Assembly (NCBI GenBank): GCA_905480395.1
Contig: CAJQQE010000008.1
Coordinates: 1 to 64,000, forward strand
Origin: an uncultured Phycisphaerales bacterium
GTDB taxonomy: Bacteria; Planctomycetota; Phycisphaerae; Phycisphaerales; SM1A02
Length of the DNA: 64,000 nt
Direction: 5' to 3'
The position numbers and the translations under genes are program-made. Positions 52,541-61,295 of this stretch are shown piece after piece; positions within the stretch are counted from its first letter, which is position 1, and every line of letters starts with the position of its first letter. The notes below the pieces were generated by a model, which was not told the origin of the DNA, did no database searches, and worked only from the letters and a program-made list of their open reading frames with translations.

Positions 52541-53496
52541 CGAAGAAGACCTCGCTTCCGAAGGTAGTCCAGAAGAAGCGCGTCGAGGTCAGTCGAGGTA
52601 TCCACCAGAGTATGCATGATGCTGCGTCGAATGCAGTGATCTCGAAGGGCGCCGCAATAGGCATCAAGGCGCTCGCGGTACCCGCGAAGCACCGCCGCAT
52701 TCACCGTCACCTCGGCTTGGTCATCGTCTTCGAGATCGACCAGTCGCAGATCACCGCTCATGCCGTGCCGACCAGGATCGATCTCTTGCGGCGCGAGAAT
52801 CTGCATCGCATGAACGTCGTAACCTCGACCGGAGACGTAGCGAAGTCCGCGCTCGAACCCGTCCTTCTGAAGAAAATCACTCAAGACGATCATCACGCCT
52901 CGCCCCTGACGAGTGAGCGCGATTCGGCGCATCGCATCTTCGAATCCGCCCGCACCGCCTGGTTCGATATCTAACAACCAACGTCCCATCTCATGGGTAC
53001 GCCGCCGGCCTCGCAAGTTTGAGATTCGCTGCAGCCCCGCCGGTTCGCCTTCGGCATCGAGCCCTCCAAATGCCGCGAGTGAAACCCGGTTCTGGTTGAC
53101 CAGCCCGATGTACCCCAACGCCATCGCCAGCCTTCGAGCGTAGTCGAACTTGGCTGGATCGCCCCAGTGCATACTTGAACTCGCATCCACGACGACGATC
53201 ATTGAAAGGTCCTCCTCTTCGAGGAAGATCTTCAGAAAAAGCCGGTCGAGCCGCCCATAGATGTTCCAGTCGACGAACCGGAGATCGTCCCCGTGGACGT
53301 AGGGACGAAAATCAGCAAACTCAACGCTCTGACCACGCCGCTTGCTTCGCCGCTCACCTTGCACTCGGCCATTGAAAATCTTGCGACTCACCACGTCGAG
53401 ATGATCAAGCCGTGCCATCAGACGACCATCAATAAGATCGTCAATCTTGGTCGGTCGCGATGCTGCGGGCGGCGGCCCCTCAGGAAAACGTGTCAT
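52537..53496 (-). CDS. DUF58 domain protein (VWA-like)
   Basis: The 319-residue protein has the DUF58 core: GQSVEFADFRPYVHGDDLRFVDWNIYGRLDRLF, followed by a VWA-like domain with MIDAS DASSS. DUF58 proteins almost always accompany MoxR ATPases and are thought to be MoxR clients. The start overlaps the MoxR stop (ATGA). A nearby stretch VRGSRGVMIVLSD-type strand is present near residue 200. Confidence 0.9.
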   Translation of the reverse strand: MTRFPEGPPPAASRPTKIDDLIDGRLMARLDHLDVVSRKIFNGRVQGERRSKRRGQSVEFADFRPYVHGDDLRFVDWNIYGRLDRLFLKIFLEEEDLSMIVVVDASSSMHWGDPAKFDYARRLAMALGYIGLVNQNRVSLAAFGGLDAEGEPAGLQRISNLRGRRRTHEMGRWLLDIEPGGAGGFEDAMRRIALTRQGRGVMIVLSDFLQKDGFERGLRYVSGRGYDVHAMQILAPQEIDPGRHGMSGDLRLVDLEDDDQAEVTVNAAVLRGYRERLDAYCGALRDHCIRRSIMHTLVDTSTDLDALLLDYLRKRGLLR

Positions 53497-54578
53497 CGAC
53501 GAACCTCCGCCAGATTGTCGCCACGGGCGCCAAATTGATCCGGATATTCGGAATCTGCAGGGGTCCCCTCGAGGACGCCTTGAACCAATTCATCGGTATT
53601 GATTCCGTCGGCTTCCGCTTCGAAGGTCCGGATGATGCGATGACGCAATGCCGGTAACGCCACTCGTCGAACATCGGCAAGACTCACCGCAAATCGCCCG
53701 TCCATCAGCGCGAAGACTTTCGCGGCGGTGACCAACGCCTGAGCCGCTCGGGGGCTTGCACCCACGCGAATGTAATTTCGGAACGCCGCGATCTCGAATT
53801 CGCCACCGGGGTGAGTCGCAAGCACCAGTCGAATGGCGTAATCCTTCACGGTGGGTGCAATCACAATTCGCTGAGCGAGTTGGCGTGCCGCGAGAACGTC
53901 TGCGGCATCCAGGACCGGCTTGATGGTCGCTTCGCCGGGAACCGTGGTCCGGCGAATGATCTCCGTCAACTCGCCACGATCTGCATAGGGAACGGTGATC
54001 TTCAGAAGGAACCGGTCAAGTTGTGCCTCCGGCAATGGGAAGGTGCCTTCCTGTTCAATTGGATTCTGCGTGGCCAGGACCAAGAACGGATCGGGCAAAA
54101 TCCGAGTCTCCGCACCAACTGACACCGACCGTTCCTGCATGGCTTCCAGCATCGCCGATTGGCTCTTGGGAGTGGCCCGGTTGATTTCGTCCGCCAGCAC
54201 CACGTTCGCAAAGATCGGACCTTCCCGAAAACGGAACGCCCGACCCCCACGACCATCTTCGACCACGATGGACGTGCCGGTCACGTCCGCGGGCATCAGG
54301 TCCGGCGTGAACTGGATTCGATTGAATTCGAGACCCAGGGAGTCTGCCAGAGATCGCACCAGGAGGGTTTTTCCAAGCCCTGGCACTCCTTCCAGCAGGA
54401 CATGACCACCCGCAAAGAGTGCGACTAAGGTCTGTTCGACCACGGCCTCTTGCCCGACGATTCGGACAGCCACCTGGGCTCGCAGGGCCTCGAACGAATC
54501 TCGGAATCGTTCACACGCCGCCCGAACCGAATCCACATCGTCAAGCCGAGTGTTCATTCCATCTGCGAATTCACCCAT
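53493..54578 (-). CDS. MoxR family AAA+ ATPase
   Basis: The 361-residue protein (ATG 54578; a GTG 11 codons earlier is possible) has Walker A GVPGLGKT, Walker B VLADEINRA, sensor I LATQNPIEQEGTFPLPEAQL and the arginine finger region DRFLLK. MoxR ATPases act as chaperones that load metal or assemble complexes with VWA proteins. The gene overlaps the stop of the large VWA gene by eight bases and is followed by DUF58 and BatA-like genes, the classic arrangement. Confidence 0.93.
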   Translation of the reverse strand: MGEFADGMNTRLDDVDSVRAACERFRDSFEALRAQVAVRIVGQEAVVEQTLVALFAGGHVLLEGVPGLGKTLLVRSLADSLGLEFNRIQFTPDLMPADVTGTSIVVEDGRGGRAFRFREGPIFANVVLADEINRATPKSQSAMLEAMQERSVSVGAETRILPDPFLVLATQNPIEQEGTFPLPEAQLDRFLLKITVPYADRGELTEIIRRTTVPGEATIKPVLDAADVLAARQLAQRIVIAPTVKDYAIRLVLATHPGGEFEIAAFRNYIRVGASPRAAQALVTAAKVFALMDGRFAVSLADVRRVALPALRHRIIRTFEAEADGINTDELVQGVLEGTPADSEYPDQFGARGDNLAEVRR

Positions 54579-57500
54579 CAGATCGCTCGCCTTCGTCTCC
54601 ACGTCGGTCACCCGCAGCTCTTCGTTTGGCTCGAAGAAGTCGACTGGTCATGTCTTCGGCATCCTTCTCTGATTCGATGGCTTCCGCTGAAGAGACTTCC
54701 CGCTTCACCGGCCCCGGCATGCCGGGCGATCGTTGGCCGTCATCGGCGCCAGCGGCATCGGTCGAGACGGAGAAGTCAGCCCCTTGACCCTCTTCCACAT
54801 CGAATCGCGTCGTTGCCGCACTCGATTCAGCTGATTCATCACCCGATTTCGCGTTCTTCCGTCCCGCACGACGACGAGCCGTCTTCCAAGCCTCCACCGT
54901 CGACTCCGTATCCGCTTCACGCCTGGACATGGCCTTCGCCGCGGCGTCGCGAGCGGCCCGCGTATCGAACGTGAGACGCCGGACCGCGACGTCGAGCACG
55001 AAGAGTCCGGCGGCCACGACGACCAGCAGATCCCAGATTCTGGTTGGAGAGGAAGGCATCTCCAAGCCCTGACGATCAAACGGATCAACCAGTTCGAAAT
55101 CCGTATCCGCCGAAAATACCGTGCCGCCAGTCCTTGCCGCGATCGACTCAAGCAGGGCTCGGTTGTCGCGAACCGTCGAGAATTCCCGTCGATATGGCAC
55201 GCTCACCGCCGCCTGAATGCTCGCCGCGGCATTTCCATCGGCGCCCGGAAAAAGCACGTTGACCAGATAGGCCCCTTGCTTCTCCAACGCGAATTCCGTT
55301 CGATACCGACCGGGGCCGATTTGCTGAAGCGCCGCGGGAAGAGACTTTCCGGTTGGATCGAGAATTCTCGCCTGCCCCTGAAGGAAGTCAGCCAGCCCTC
55401 CGTCCGCACTCAATGCCTCAACTTCGACCACCGCCATGCCATCGTCACCCGCGGTCGCGCGGATCATCAGGTTCGGCGGTGAGGAAGGTCGCATTGACCA
55501 TCTCACGACCTGTTCCCAGAACGGCTGGAATCCACTCCACTCAGGCCAGTTCGTTCCCCAGCGACTTCCGACATCACTCGTGAACGCGACGGATTTTCCG
55601 AGGCCATAATTCCAGTAGGCCAGAATCGGATCCTCTCCCTCTTCGGTGACCACCGAAATCGGCACCTTGACCAATCCTTCTTTCGGAACCGTGAGAACGA
55701 AACCGCCGACCGCGGGAACGCTCGAGATTCCACGGGTGGGACCGTCTAGAGACGGTGTGACGCCGGGATTGAAATCACCCTCGACAATCAACGTTCTGGT
55801 GACCAGCGTTGCTTCCTTAATAAAGATCTTCGGAAGCATCTTCGGATTGGTGACGTTGTAAAACGTTCCGCCGGTGTACTCGGCCACACCTTGCATGTTG
55901 TTACGGTCGTTCACCGTTCCGTGCCCGCCAACCATCACGGTCGTGACCGTAATGCCATCCGCGAGATAGTTATCCAAGAGCTGCTTGGACGGTGGCGTCG
56001 CATCACCGTCCGAGATGATGATGACATGCTTTTGCCCCGCGTTCACGCCATTGAGGCCTTGTCGTGACAGCGTCATCGCCGATCCAAAGTCCGGCATGTC
56101 GCCGATTTGCATCGCCTTCGCCGCCGCGACCGCCTGGCTCTTGTCTCCAGCCGCTTGCATGGGAAACGTCCACGTACATCCGTTGACGTTCCCGACGCCC
56201 GGCTGTCCCCAAGAGAACGTCACGATTCCCACGTAGTCAAGACTGCTCAACGCATCGATTGCCGCGATGGCCGTTTGCTGCCCCCAGTAATTCCCCTTCG
56301 CCATTTCGCAGGAATGCATGATGAGGGCCAACGCCCCGCGAACCATCTGCCGCTCCTGGGGTGGATCCATTCGGACCGGCAAGGCCTTGGCCGTCTCCGA
56401 TTCGATCCAACCACCCGCACCGAATCCCTGATCGCCGCCGAGCATGATGAGGCCGCCGCCCAGATCGTGCACGTACGATCGGAGGCTCCGATCCGCTTCC
56501 TGATCGATTGCCCAGCGGGGAATGTTGGCCAGCACCACGGCATCAAAACCGTTCAGGAATGCCATGCCCGCGATGAGGCTTGAGGGCGGTTCGACCACGA
56601 CTTCGACGCCACCGCCACGGAGTGCCGCCACCAACGCACCAGACTCCAACCCACCGTCATCCACCACCAAGACCCGGCCATCACTCGCGACAAACGTCAC
56701 GGCTTCATAAACATTGTTCTCGAGGATGGCATCCGCGGCGGGATCCTCGGGTGAGAACTCCGCCCGAAACCGTTGCGCGCCACCAGAATTCAAAGTCACC
56801 GGAATCGAGAGCGAATTCGTGCCCGGTTCGAGCTGAATGCGAATCCCATCGGACGGAGACGAGGGATCGAGATCGACGACGGCATCGTTCTGAAAGACTC
56901 GCAGCACACCGGCGGTAGTGGCCGACGAACGAATGAACGCCCGCAGATCGGCCGACTGACCGATCCTCGCTCGATTCGGTGCTCTCAGCTGCTCGAAAAC
57001 GATCTCGCTTCCGTATTCGTATTCGATCGGCAACACGTCGACGGGAATATTGCTGGCCCGGGCCAGTTCGATCGCTTCTAAGAGATTCGATTCTGTTTCG
57101 TTCCCATCGGAGACGAGCAGCACTCGATTGGCGGTATCGGTGGGAAGCAACGAAATCGCGGTCCGCATGGCCCCGGCAAGATCCGTCGCGGCAAGGTCGC
57201 CGGCATGATCAAGTTGGATCACCGAATTGGAATCGGGGGTCTGGCGGATCTCGGATTCTTCCGCCACCGTCACCACGCCGATCCGATCATCCTCGTCGCG
57301 CTTCGCCGCGGCGACCCGCTCGAGGAAACGACCGCTCTCTCGTTGCAACTCACGAGGAATGGAACGGCTCACGTCGGCGACGATCATCAGCGTCACGTTC
57401 TCACCACGATCGACGATGGAGGGTCGCGCGAGGGAAATCGCCAAAATCACGATCAGGATCGAGCGAATGATCACCGAGAAAACGAGTTTCCCGCGGCCCT

Positions 57501-57603
57501 GACCAGCCGCTCCCAACCGGGCTAGAAATAGCACGGGAACGATCAGACACACGATGAGCAACAACCATGGATGTTCGAATCGAATCGGGAGATCAGCGAA
57601 CAT
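54571..57603 (-). CDS. Large membrane protein with VWA and glutamine-amidotransferase-like domains
   Basis: The 1010-residue protein starts MFADLPIRFEHPWLLL with GGAGG nine bases upstream. Two membrane helices lie at about 10-30 and 44-62. A VWA domain follows (VADVSRS MIDAS, about 75-215), then a flavodoxin-like glutamine-amidotransferase-type domain (VVLANIPRWAIDQEADRSLR, then LGGGLIMLGGDQGFGAGGW) and a second VWA-like domain (HVIIISDGDATPP). A C-terminal helix near 870 and an acidic cytoplasmic tail complete it. This build is common in planctomycetes and is always of unknown function. Its stop overlaps the MoxR ATG chosen here by eight bases. Confidence 0.85.
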   Translation of the reverse strand: MFADLPIRFEHPWLLLIVCLIVPVLFLARLGAAGQGRGKLVFSVIIRSILIVILAISLARPSIVDRGENVTLMIVADVSRSIPRELQRESGRFLERVAAAKRDEDDRIGVVTVAEESEIRQTPDSNSVIQLDHAGDLAATDLAGAMRTAISLLPTDTANRVLLVSDGNETESNLLEAIELARASNIPVDVLPIEYEYGSEIVFEQLRAPNRARIGQSADLRAFIRSSATTAGVLRVFQNDAVVDLDPSSPSDGIRIQLEPGTNSLSIPVTLNSGGAQRFRAEFSPEDPAADAILENNVYEAVTFVASDGRVLVVDDGGLESGALVAALRGGGVEVVVEPPSSLIAGMAFLNGFDAVVLANIPRWAIDQEADRSLRSYVHDLGGGLIMLGGDQGFGAGGWIESETAKALPVRMDPPQERQMVRGALALIMHSCEMAKGNYWGQQTAIAAIDALSSLDYVGIVTFSWGQPGVGNVNGCTWTFPMQAAGDKSQAVAAAKAMQIGDMPDFGSAMTLSRQGLNGVNAGQKHVIIISDGDATPPSKQLLDNYLADGITVTTVMVGGHGTVNDRNNMQGVAEYTGGTFYNVTNPKMLPKIFIKEATLVTRTLIVEGDFNPGVTPSLDGPTRGISSVPAVGGFVLTVPKEGLVKVPISVVTEEGEDPILAYWNYGLGKSVAFTSDVGSRWGTNWPEWSGFQPFWEQVVRWSMRPSSPPNLMIRATAGDDGMAVVEVEALSADGGLADFLQGQARILDPTGKSLPAALQQIGPGRYRTEFALEKQGAYLVNVLFPGADGNAAASIQAAVSVPYRREFSTVRDNRALLESIAARTGGTVFSADTDFELVDPFDRQGLEMPSSPTRIWDLLVVVAAGLFVLDVAVRRLTFDTRAARDAAAKAMSRREADTESTVEAWKTARRRAGRKNAKSGDESAESSAATTRFDVEEGQGADFSVSTDAAGADDGQRSPGMPGPVKREVSSAEAIESEKDAEDMTSRLLRAKRRAAGDRRGDEGERSDG

Positions 57604-57699
57604 GTACATCGACCTCCGTGATCATCAATCGGCGGGAGAAAATCCCGAGACCAACGCCGTCCGGCCACCAAACCAAAGGCCGTGAAACACGCATACCAC

Positions 57700-60132
57700 T
57701 CATGGCCGACCCCCGAGCTGCACTCGATTGTTCCCGGTATCAAGAACCGCCATCACGCCACCCGCGGAGTCGATCGCCCAAGGATAGCGAAGTCGCCCGG
57801 GCTCGACGCCAGCACCTCCCCAGAGACCGAGGCAGGCGCCGGTGTTTCGGTCGAGGCGCTGGACTCGATTATTGCCGTACTCGACGACGAGAATTGACCC
57901 GTCATCCTCTAAGGCGAGGTCGTATGGGTAGGCGAGTCGACCCGGCCCAGGCCCCGCGCCGCCCAGAATCCGCCTGATCAGACCGTCTCGCCCGGTGACC
58001 ACAATCCGGTGATTCACGGCATCGGCGATAAAAAGCTCCTGAGCCTGATCATCCCACGCCAGCGCCTGCGGTCGAAGGAGTCCCGGCCGGCCATCGACAT
58101 CGGCGTGCCCTTGGAATCCGATCGAACCGATCACTTGACGATCTGCATTGAAGATCTGGACCCGATCGTTCCCGCCATACTCCGAGACGAACCAAGTCCC
58201 GTCGGAGGCCATGGCCACATCCGTGGGGTAGACGAACTGACCATCCTCCTCCCCGTAACTCCCAAAAGTCTCCTCCAACTCGCCGTCAGCGTTGAAAATG
58301 GCGATGCGATGCTCATGAGTGTCAGCCACTACCACTCGACCGGCGGGATCGATGGCCAGACCGGTCGGTTTTCCATTGGCGAAGCGAGGCATGGTCCAAC
58401 CGGTTTCAAAAGTGCCATCCAGACCAAAACGCTGGACCCTCGCCGTCTTATCGATCACGTAGATCCTCGCTCGTTCGACATCGAGCGCGATCGCTCGCGG
58501 GTAGTCAAAACGACCGTCGATATTCCCCGGCCGGCCAAAGACCACGTCGTGCGGGACGGGCTCGGTGGAACCCGGCTCACCTGAATCGACGCATCCGAAG
58601 AGCAGCGGCAACGCTGCCAATGCCGAGGCACCCAACCGAGCAACCCCATTTCCGCTCACTGACTTGGCGATCAACAGACCCGCGACCGCCGCAACGAGAA
58701 CCAGCCCGAGTAAGGCCGGAAGTACCGAATCAACGTACTGGTAGTGCATGGCATTTAGGAGTGCAGAAGTGATGGTTGGAAACCCCGGAGGCTGAATCCG
58801 CGCGGTCACGGGAATCTCGCCCACCGCCAACGCCCCGGATGCCACGCCTCCGATCAAGAATGCCCGAAGCAAACCGGGTCGCATCGCTCGAAGCGCGTCC
58901 CCGATTCGACGAGGCTGGTCCTGGCTCAGGAGCCGAGGCATCGAGTTTGCCGCCAACGTTCCGATCAAACAAGCGGCAATTCCTACGCGAGCCGAAACGG
59001 CAAGCAACAAGGCGAGGGGGCCGTCGTAGATGGCACTGGTCGCGCTCTGGTTCCAAGTCGACTCCACCCCCACCGCCACCAGCGTTGCCGGGAGCAGGGC
59101 CACCATGGCAAAGCAACCAAGGACCACCGCGGCAAGCCCGCGTCCGTGCCGTGTGCCGACCGTCAACGCCGAGAGCCCCGCGGCGAGAAATCCACCGAGG
59201 ATCGCGGCGACGAGCAGGATCAATCCAGAATTGAGAATGGCCTCACCATGGACCTGCAGCATCGCCGGGATGTCCGCCCCCCACGCACGTCTGGCCAACA
59301 GCCCGAGCGGCACCACCAGAAGCAGAAAGACCAAGACCGTCGACCACCATCCATCATGACGAGGGCCCAATCGGCGAGGTTGCTTTCGGCGCCTGGCTAC
59401 GACGGCCGCGGCCAGCACGCCAATGGTCACCGCCAGCAACATCGAAGGGAGGCCCGCCGAGAGAACGGTCGCCGCCGAAGCGCCCTGCGCATCGAGCGTG
59501 CGAAGCTCGAATCCCCAGGTACGTACTTGGGCGAGATCAAAGGGCACGGTCAGGGTGGACAACAACCCGAACGTCACCAACCAACCCAGGAGCAGCGGGC
59601 GTCGATCACTGGACAACGCCATCTTGAATCGACGCCATCGAGGCGGTGCATCCATCGCGACCAGATCAGCCGAAGCGTCCGCACCCCACGCGGCAATGAC
59701 CCACGCGGCGAGTGGCCAGGCGTAGCACACAAGACCCATCCCCAGAATCAACCGACGCAACTGGGGAACCAGTTCCGCCCTCAGCGCGGCGGCACCGATC
59801 ATGCTGTCAGGACCAACTTCCAGCCACCATGCATCGAAGAGAAGCGCGGGTGGAAGCATCAGCGGAAGCAGACATGCCGCCTGTAAGACGACCGATGACC
59901 CTTGCGCCATTCTCCGCCCTGGGCCCCAACCGATCAACGTGGAAATCGTGGCGACACTCCCGGCCCAAACCATGGTCGTCCATGCGACCTGATTTCCCCG
60001 AAAGCCGAGTTCCGCCGGATCGACCGCTTCGCCACTCAACATGGCAGGCAGAATCGCCATCAGTACGGGCCCGAGCATGAGGCTGACCAGCACGACCCAA
60101 GCGATAACGCACCACCGAAGGCCGGGAATCAT
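57700..60132 (-). CDS. ABC transporter permease fused to an NHL-repeat beta-propeller
   Basis: The 810-residue protein has two parts. Residues 1-490 form twelve predicted membrane helices in two halves, like the FbpB/ThiP-type permease of iron transport (e.g. GVASGALAVGEIPVTARIQP in the second half). Then LGASALAALPLLFGC (Cys514) reads as a lipoprotein signal peptide, followed by an acidic linker and about six NHL blades (VFGRPGNIDGRFDYPRAIAL, VVADTHEHRIAIFNADGEL, FVSEYGGNDRVQIFNAD, YGNNRVQRLDRNTG). No stop lies between. The upstream solute-binding protein gene overlaps by four bases. A gene fusion of a permease with a lipoprotein is likely. Confidence 0.8.
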   Translation of the reverse strand: MIPGLRWCVIAWVVLVSLMLGPVLMAILPAMLSGEAVDPAELGFRGNQVAWTTMVWAGSVATISTLIGWGPGRRMAQGSSVVLQAACLLPLMLPPALLFDAWWLEVGPDSMIGAAALRAELVPQLRRLILGMGLVCYAWPLAAWVIAAWGADASADLVAMDAPPRWRRFKMALSSDRRPLLLGWLVTFGLLSTLTVPFDLAQVRTWGFELRTLDAQGASAATVLSAGLPSMLLAVTIGVLAAAVVARRRKQPRRLGPRHDGWWSTVLVFLLLVVPLGLLARRAWGADIPAMLQVHGEAILNSGLILLVAAILGGFLAAGLSALTVGTRHGRGLAAVVLGCFAMVALLPATLVAVGVESTWNQSATSAIYDGPLALLLAVSARVGIAACLIGTLAANSMPRLLSQDQPRRIGDALRAMRPGLLRAFLIGGVASGALAVGEIPVTARIQPPGFPTITSALLNAMHYQYVDSVLPALLGLVLVAAVAGLLIAKSVSGNGVARLGASALAALPLLFGCVDSGEPGSTEPVPHDVVFGRPGNIDGRFDYPRAIALDVERARIYVIDKTARVQRFGLDGTFETGWTMPRFANGKPTGLAIDPAGRVVVADTHEHRIAIFNADGELEETFGSYGEEDGQFVYPTDVAMASDGTWFVSEYGGNDRVQIFNADRQVIGSIGFQGHADVDGRPGLLRPQALAWDDQAQELFIADAVNHRIVVTGRDGLIRRILGGAGPGPGRLAYPYDLALEDDGSILVVEYGNNRVQRLDRNTGACLGLWGGAGVEPGRLRYPWAIDSAGGVMAVLDTGNNRVQLGGRP

Positions 60133-61295
60133 TCAATCTTCTCCTCGATCATCTCGACGCCATCCGAGACTCGGCCTGGCCCGGGCCGCCGGAGACGACG
60201 GATCCGTTCGGGATCAAGTTGTGACATGGCCTGTGCGACGGCCGCATCCATCGCGGCGGCAGTCTCGGCGATTCCGACGTTGAGTGGTTCAAGGATTTGA
60301 TCCGAAGGATCAATCTCAATTTTGGGATGGGCCACGGGAATGTTGCGTGATGGCGAGGCATAGAGCCGCGCCTCGACATCCGCAGACGCGAGGAACGCCA
60401 GTAACTCAACCGCACCAAGGGGATTTGGTCCGCCAGCAACCACGCCGGCTGCATTCGGAATCAACATCGTTCCACCACCAGCCTCACCTTCGAGGCCATG
60501 GCGAGGCGCGATGGCACTGACCCGAAGTCCTTTCGCGCGGGCGGCGGTGACATCATCCGTGTCCGTGAGACCGAGGATGGCCTCACCACGGACGACGGCG
60601 TCGACCGTCGCGGCGTTTCCACCGGGGAGCATTCGGACTCCGTTCTCCGCAAGCCCCTCCAGCCACGCCGTGTAATAACCGGGCATCGCGGTCCGATTCC
60701 AATAGACCGACATCGCGCCGAGGTGGCCGCGCGTCGTCCCGAATCTCGGATCAGCCATCACGATGGCATCTCGGAATCGGGGGTCAGTTAACGCCGTCCA
60801 GCGGTCCGGCGCTTCCTCAGGATCCAGGACGTCCGGGTCGTAGACGATCACTCGTCCCCGCCCGGCGAACGCGAACCAACGGTCATCTGATCGACGCCAA
60901 ATTCGTGGATGCCCATCCAGCGCCGAGTGAACCGCCGGGGCAAGCAGTCCCTCCGCCGCAAGTCGTTCAACTTCGAAGGGCTCAGAACTCCAGAAGAGAT
61001 CAGCTCGTGGCCGTGCAGTCTCACGTCGAAGACGATTCGCCAACCCCGTCGTCTTGGTTGCTTCGGTATCGAAGAGCGGACTGACTGGAATGCCGGTTCG
61101 TTCTGTAAACGCCTGCAAGATCGGTCTGGCGACTTGTTCGTCGGCGGAAACGTACACCACGACCGGCTCGATCCCGCGCTGATCGCATCCGTGCAAAGAA
61201 ATCAGTAGACAGCATGCCATCCAGATTGTTTGGATCGATCGATTCAAGACACACCCAAGTGGCGCTGCAATGTCATCTCGTCTTGCGGCGATCAT
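60129..61295 (-). CDS. Iron-type ABC transporter solute-binding lipoprotein
   Basis: The 388-residue product has a lipobox ISLHGC (Cys37) and the bacterial ferric-binding protein pattern: VVVYVSADEQVARPILQAFTERTG, LFDTEATKTTGLANRL, DLFWSSEPFEVERL and LGLTDTDDVTAARAKG. It should bind Fe(III) or a similar ion in the periplasm. The ATG overlaps the stop of the upstream gene (ATGA) and its stop overlaps the permease start (ATGA). No ATP-binding subunit lies in the window, so the transporter needs an ATPase from elsewhere. Confidence 0.85.
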   Translation of the reverse strand: MIAARRDDIAAPLGCVLNRSIQTIWMACCLLISLHGCDQRGIEPVVVYVSADEQVARPILQAFTERTGIPVSPLFDTEATKTTGLANRLRRETARPRADLFWSSEPFEVERLAAEGLLAPAVHSALDGHPRIWRRSDDRWFAFAGRGRVIVYDPDVLDPEEAPDRWTALTDPRFRDAIVMADPRFGTTRGHLGAMSVYWNRTAMPGYYTAWLEGLAENGVRMLPGGNAATVDAVVRGEAILGLTDTDDVTAARAKGLRVSAIAPRHGLEGEAGGGTMLIPNAAGVVAGGPNPLGAVELLAFLASADVEARLYASPSRNIPVAHPKIEIDPSDQILEPLNVGIAETAAAMDAAVAQAMSQLDPERIRRLRRPGPGRVSDGVEMIEEKIE

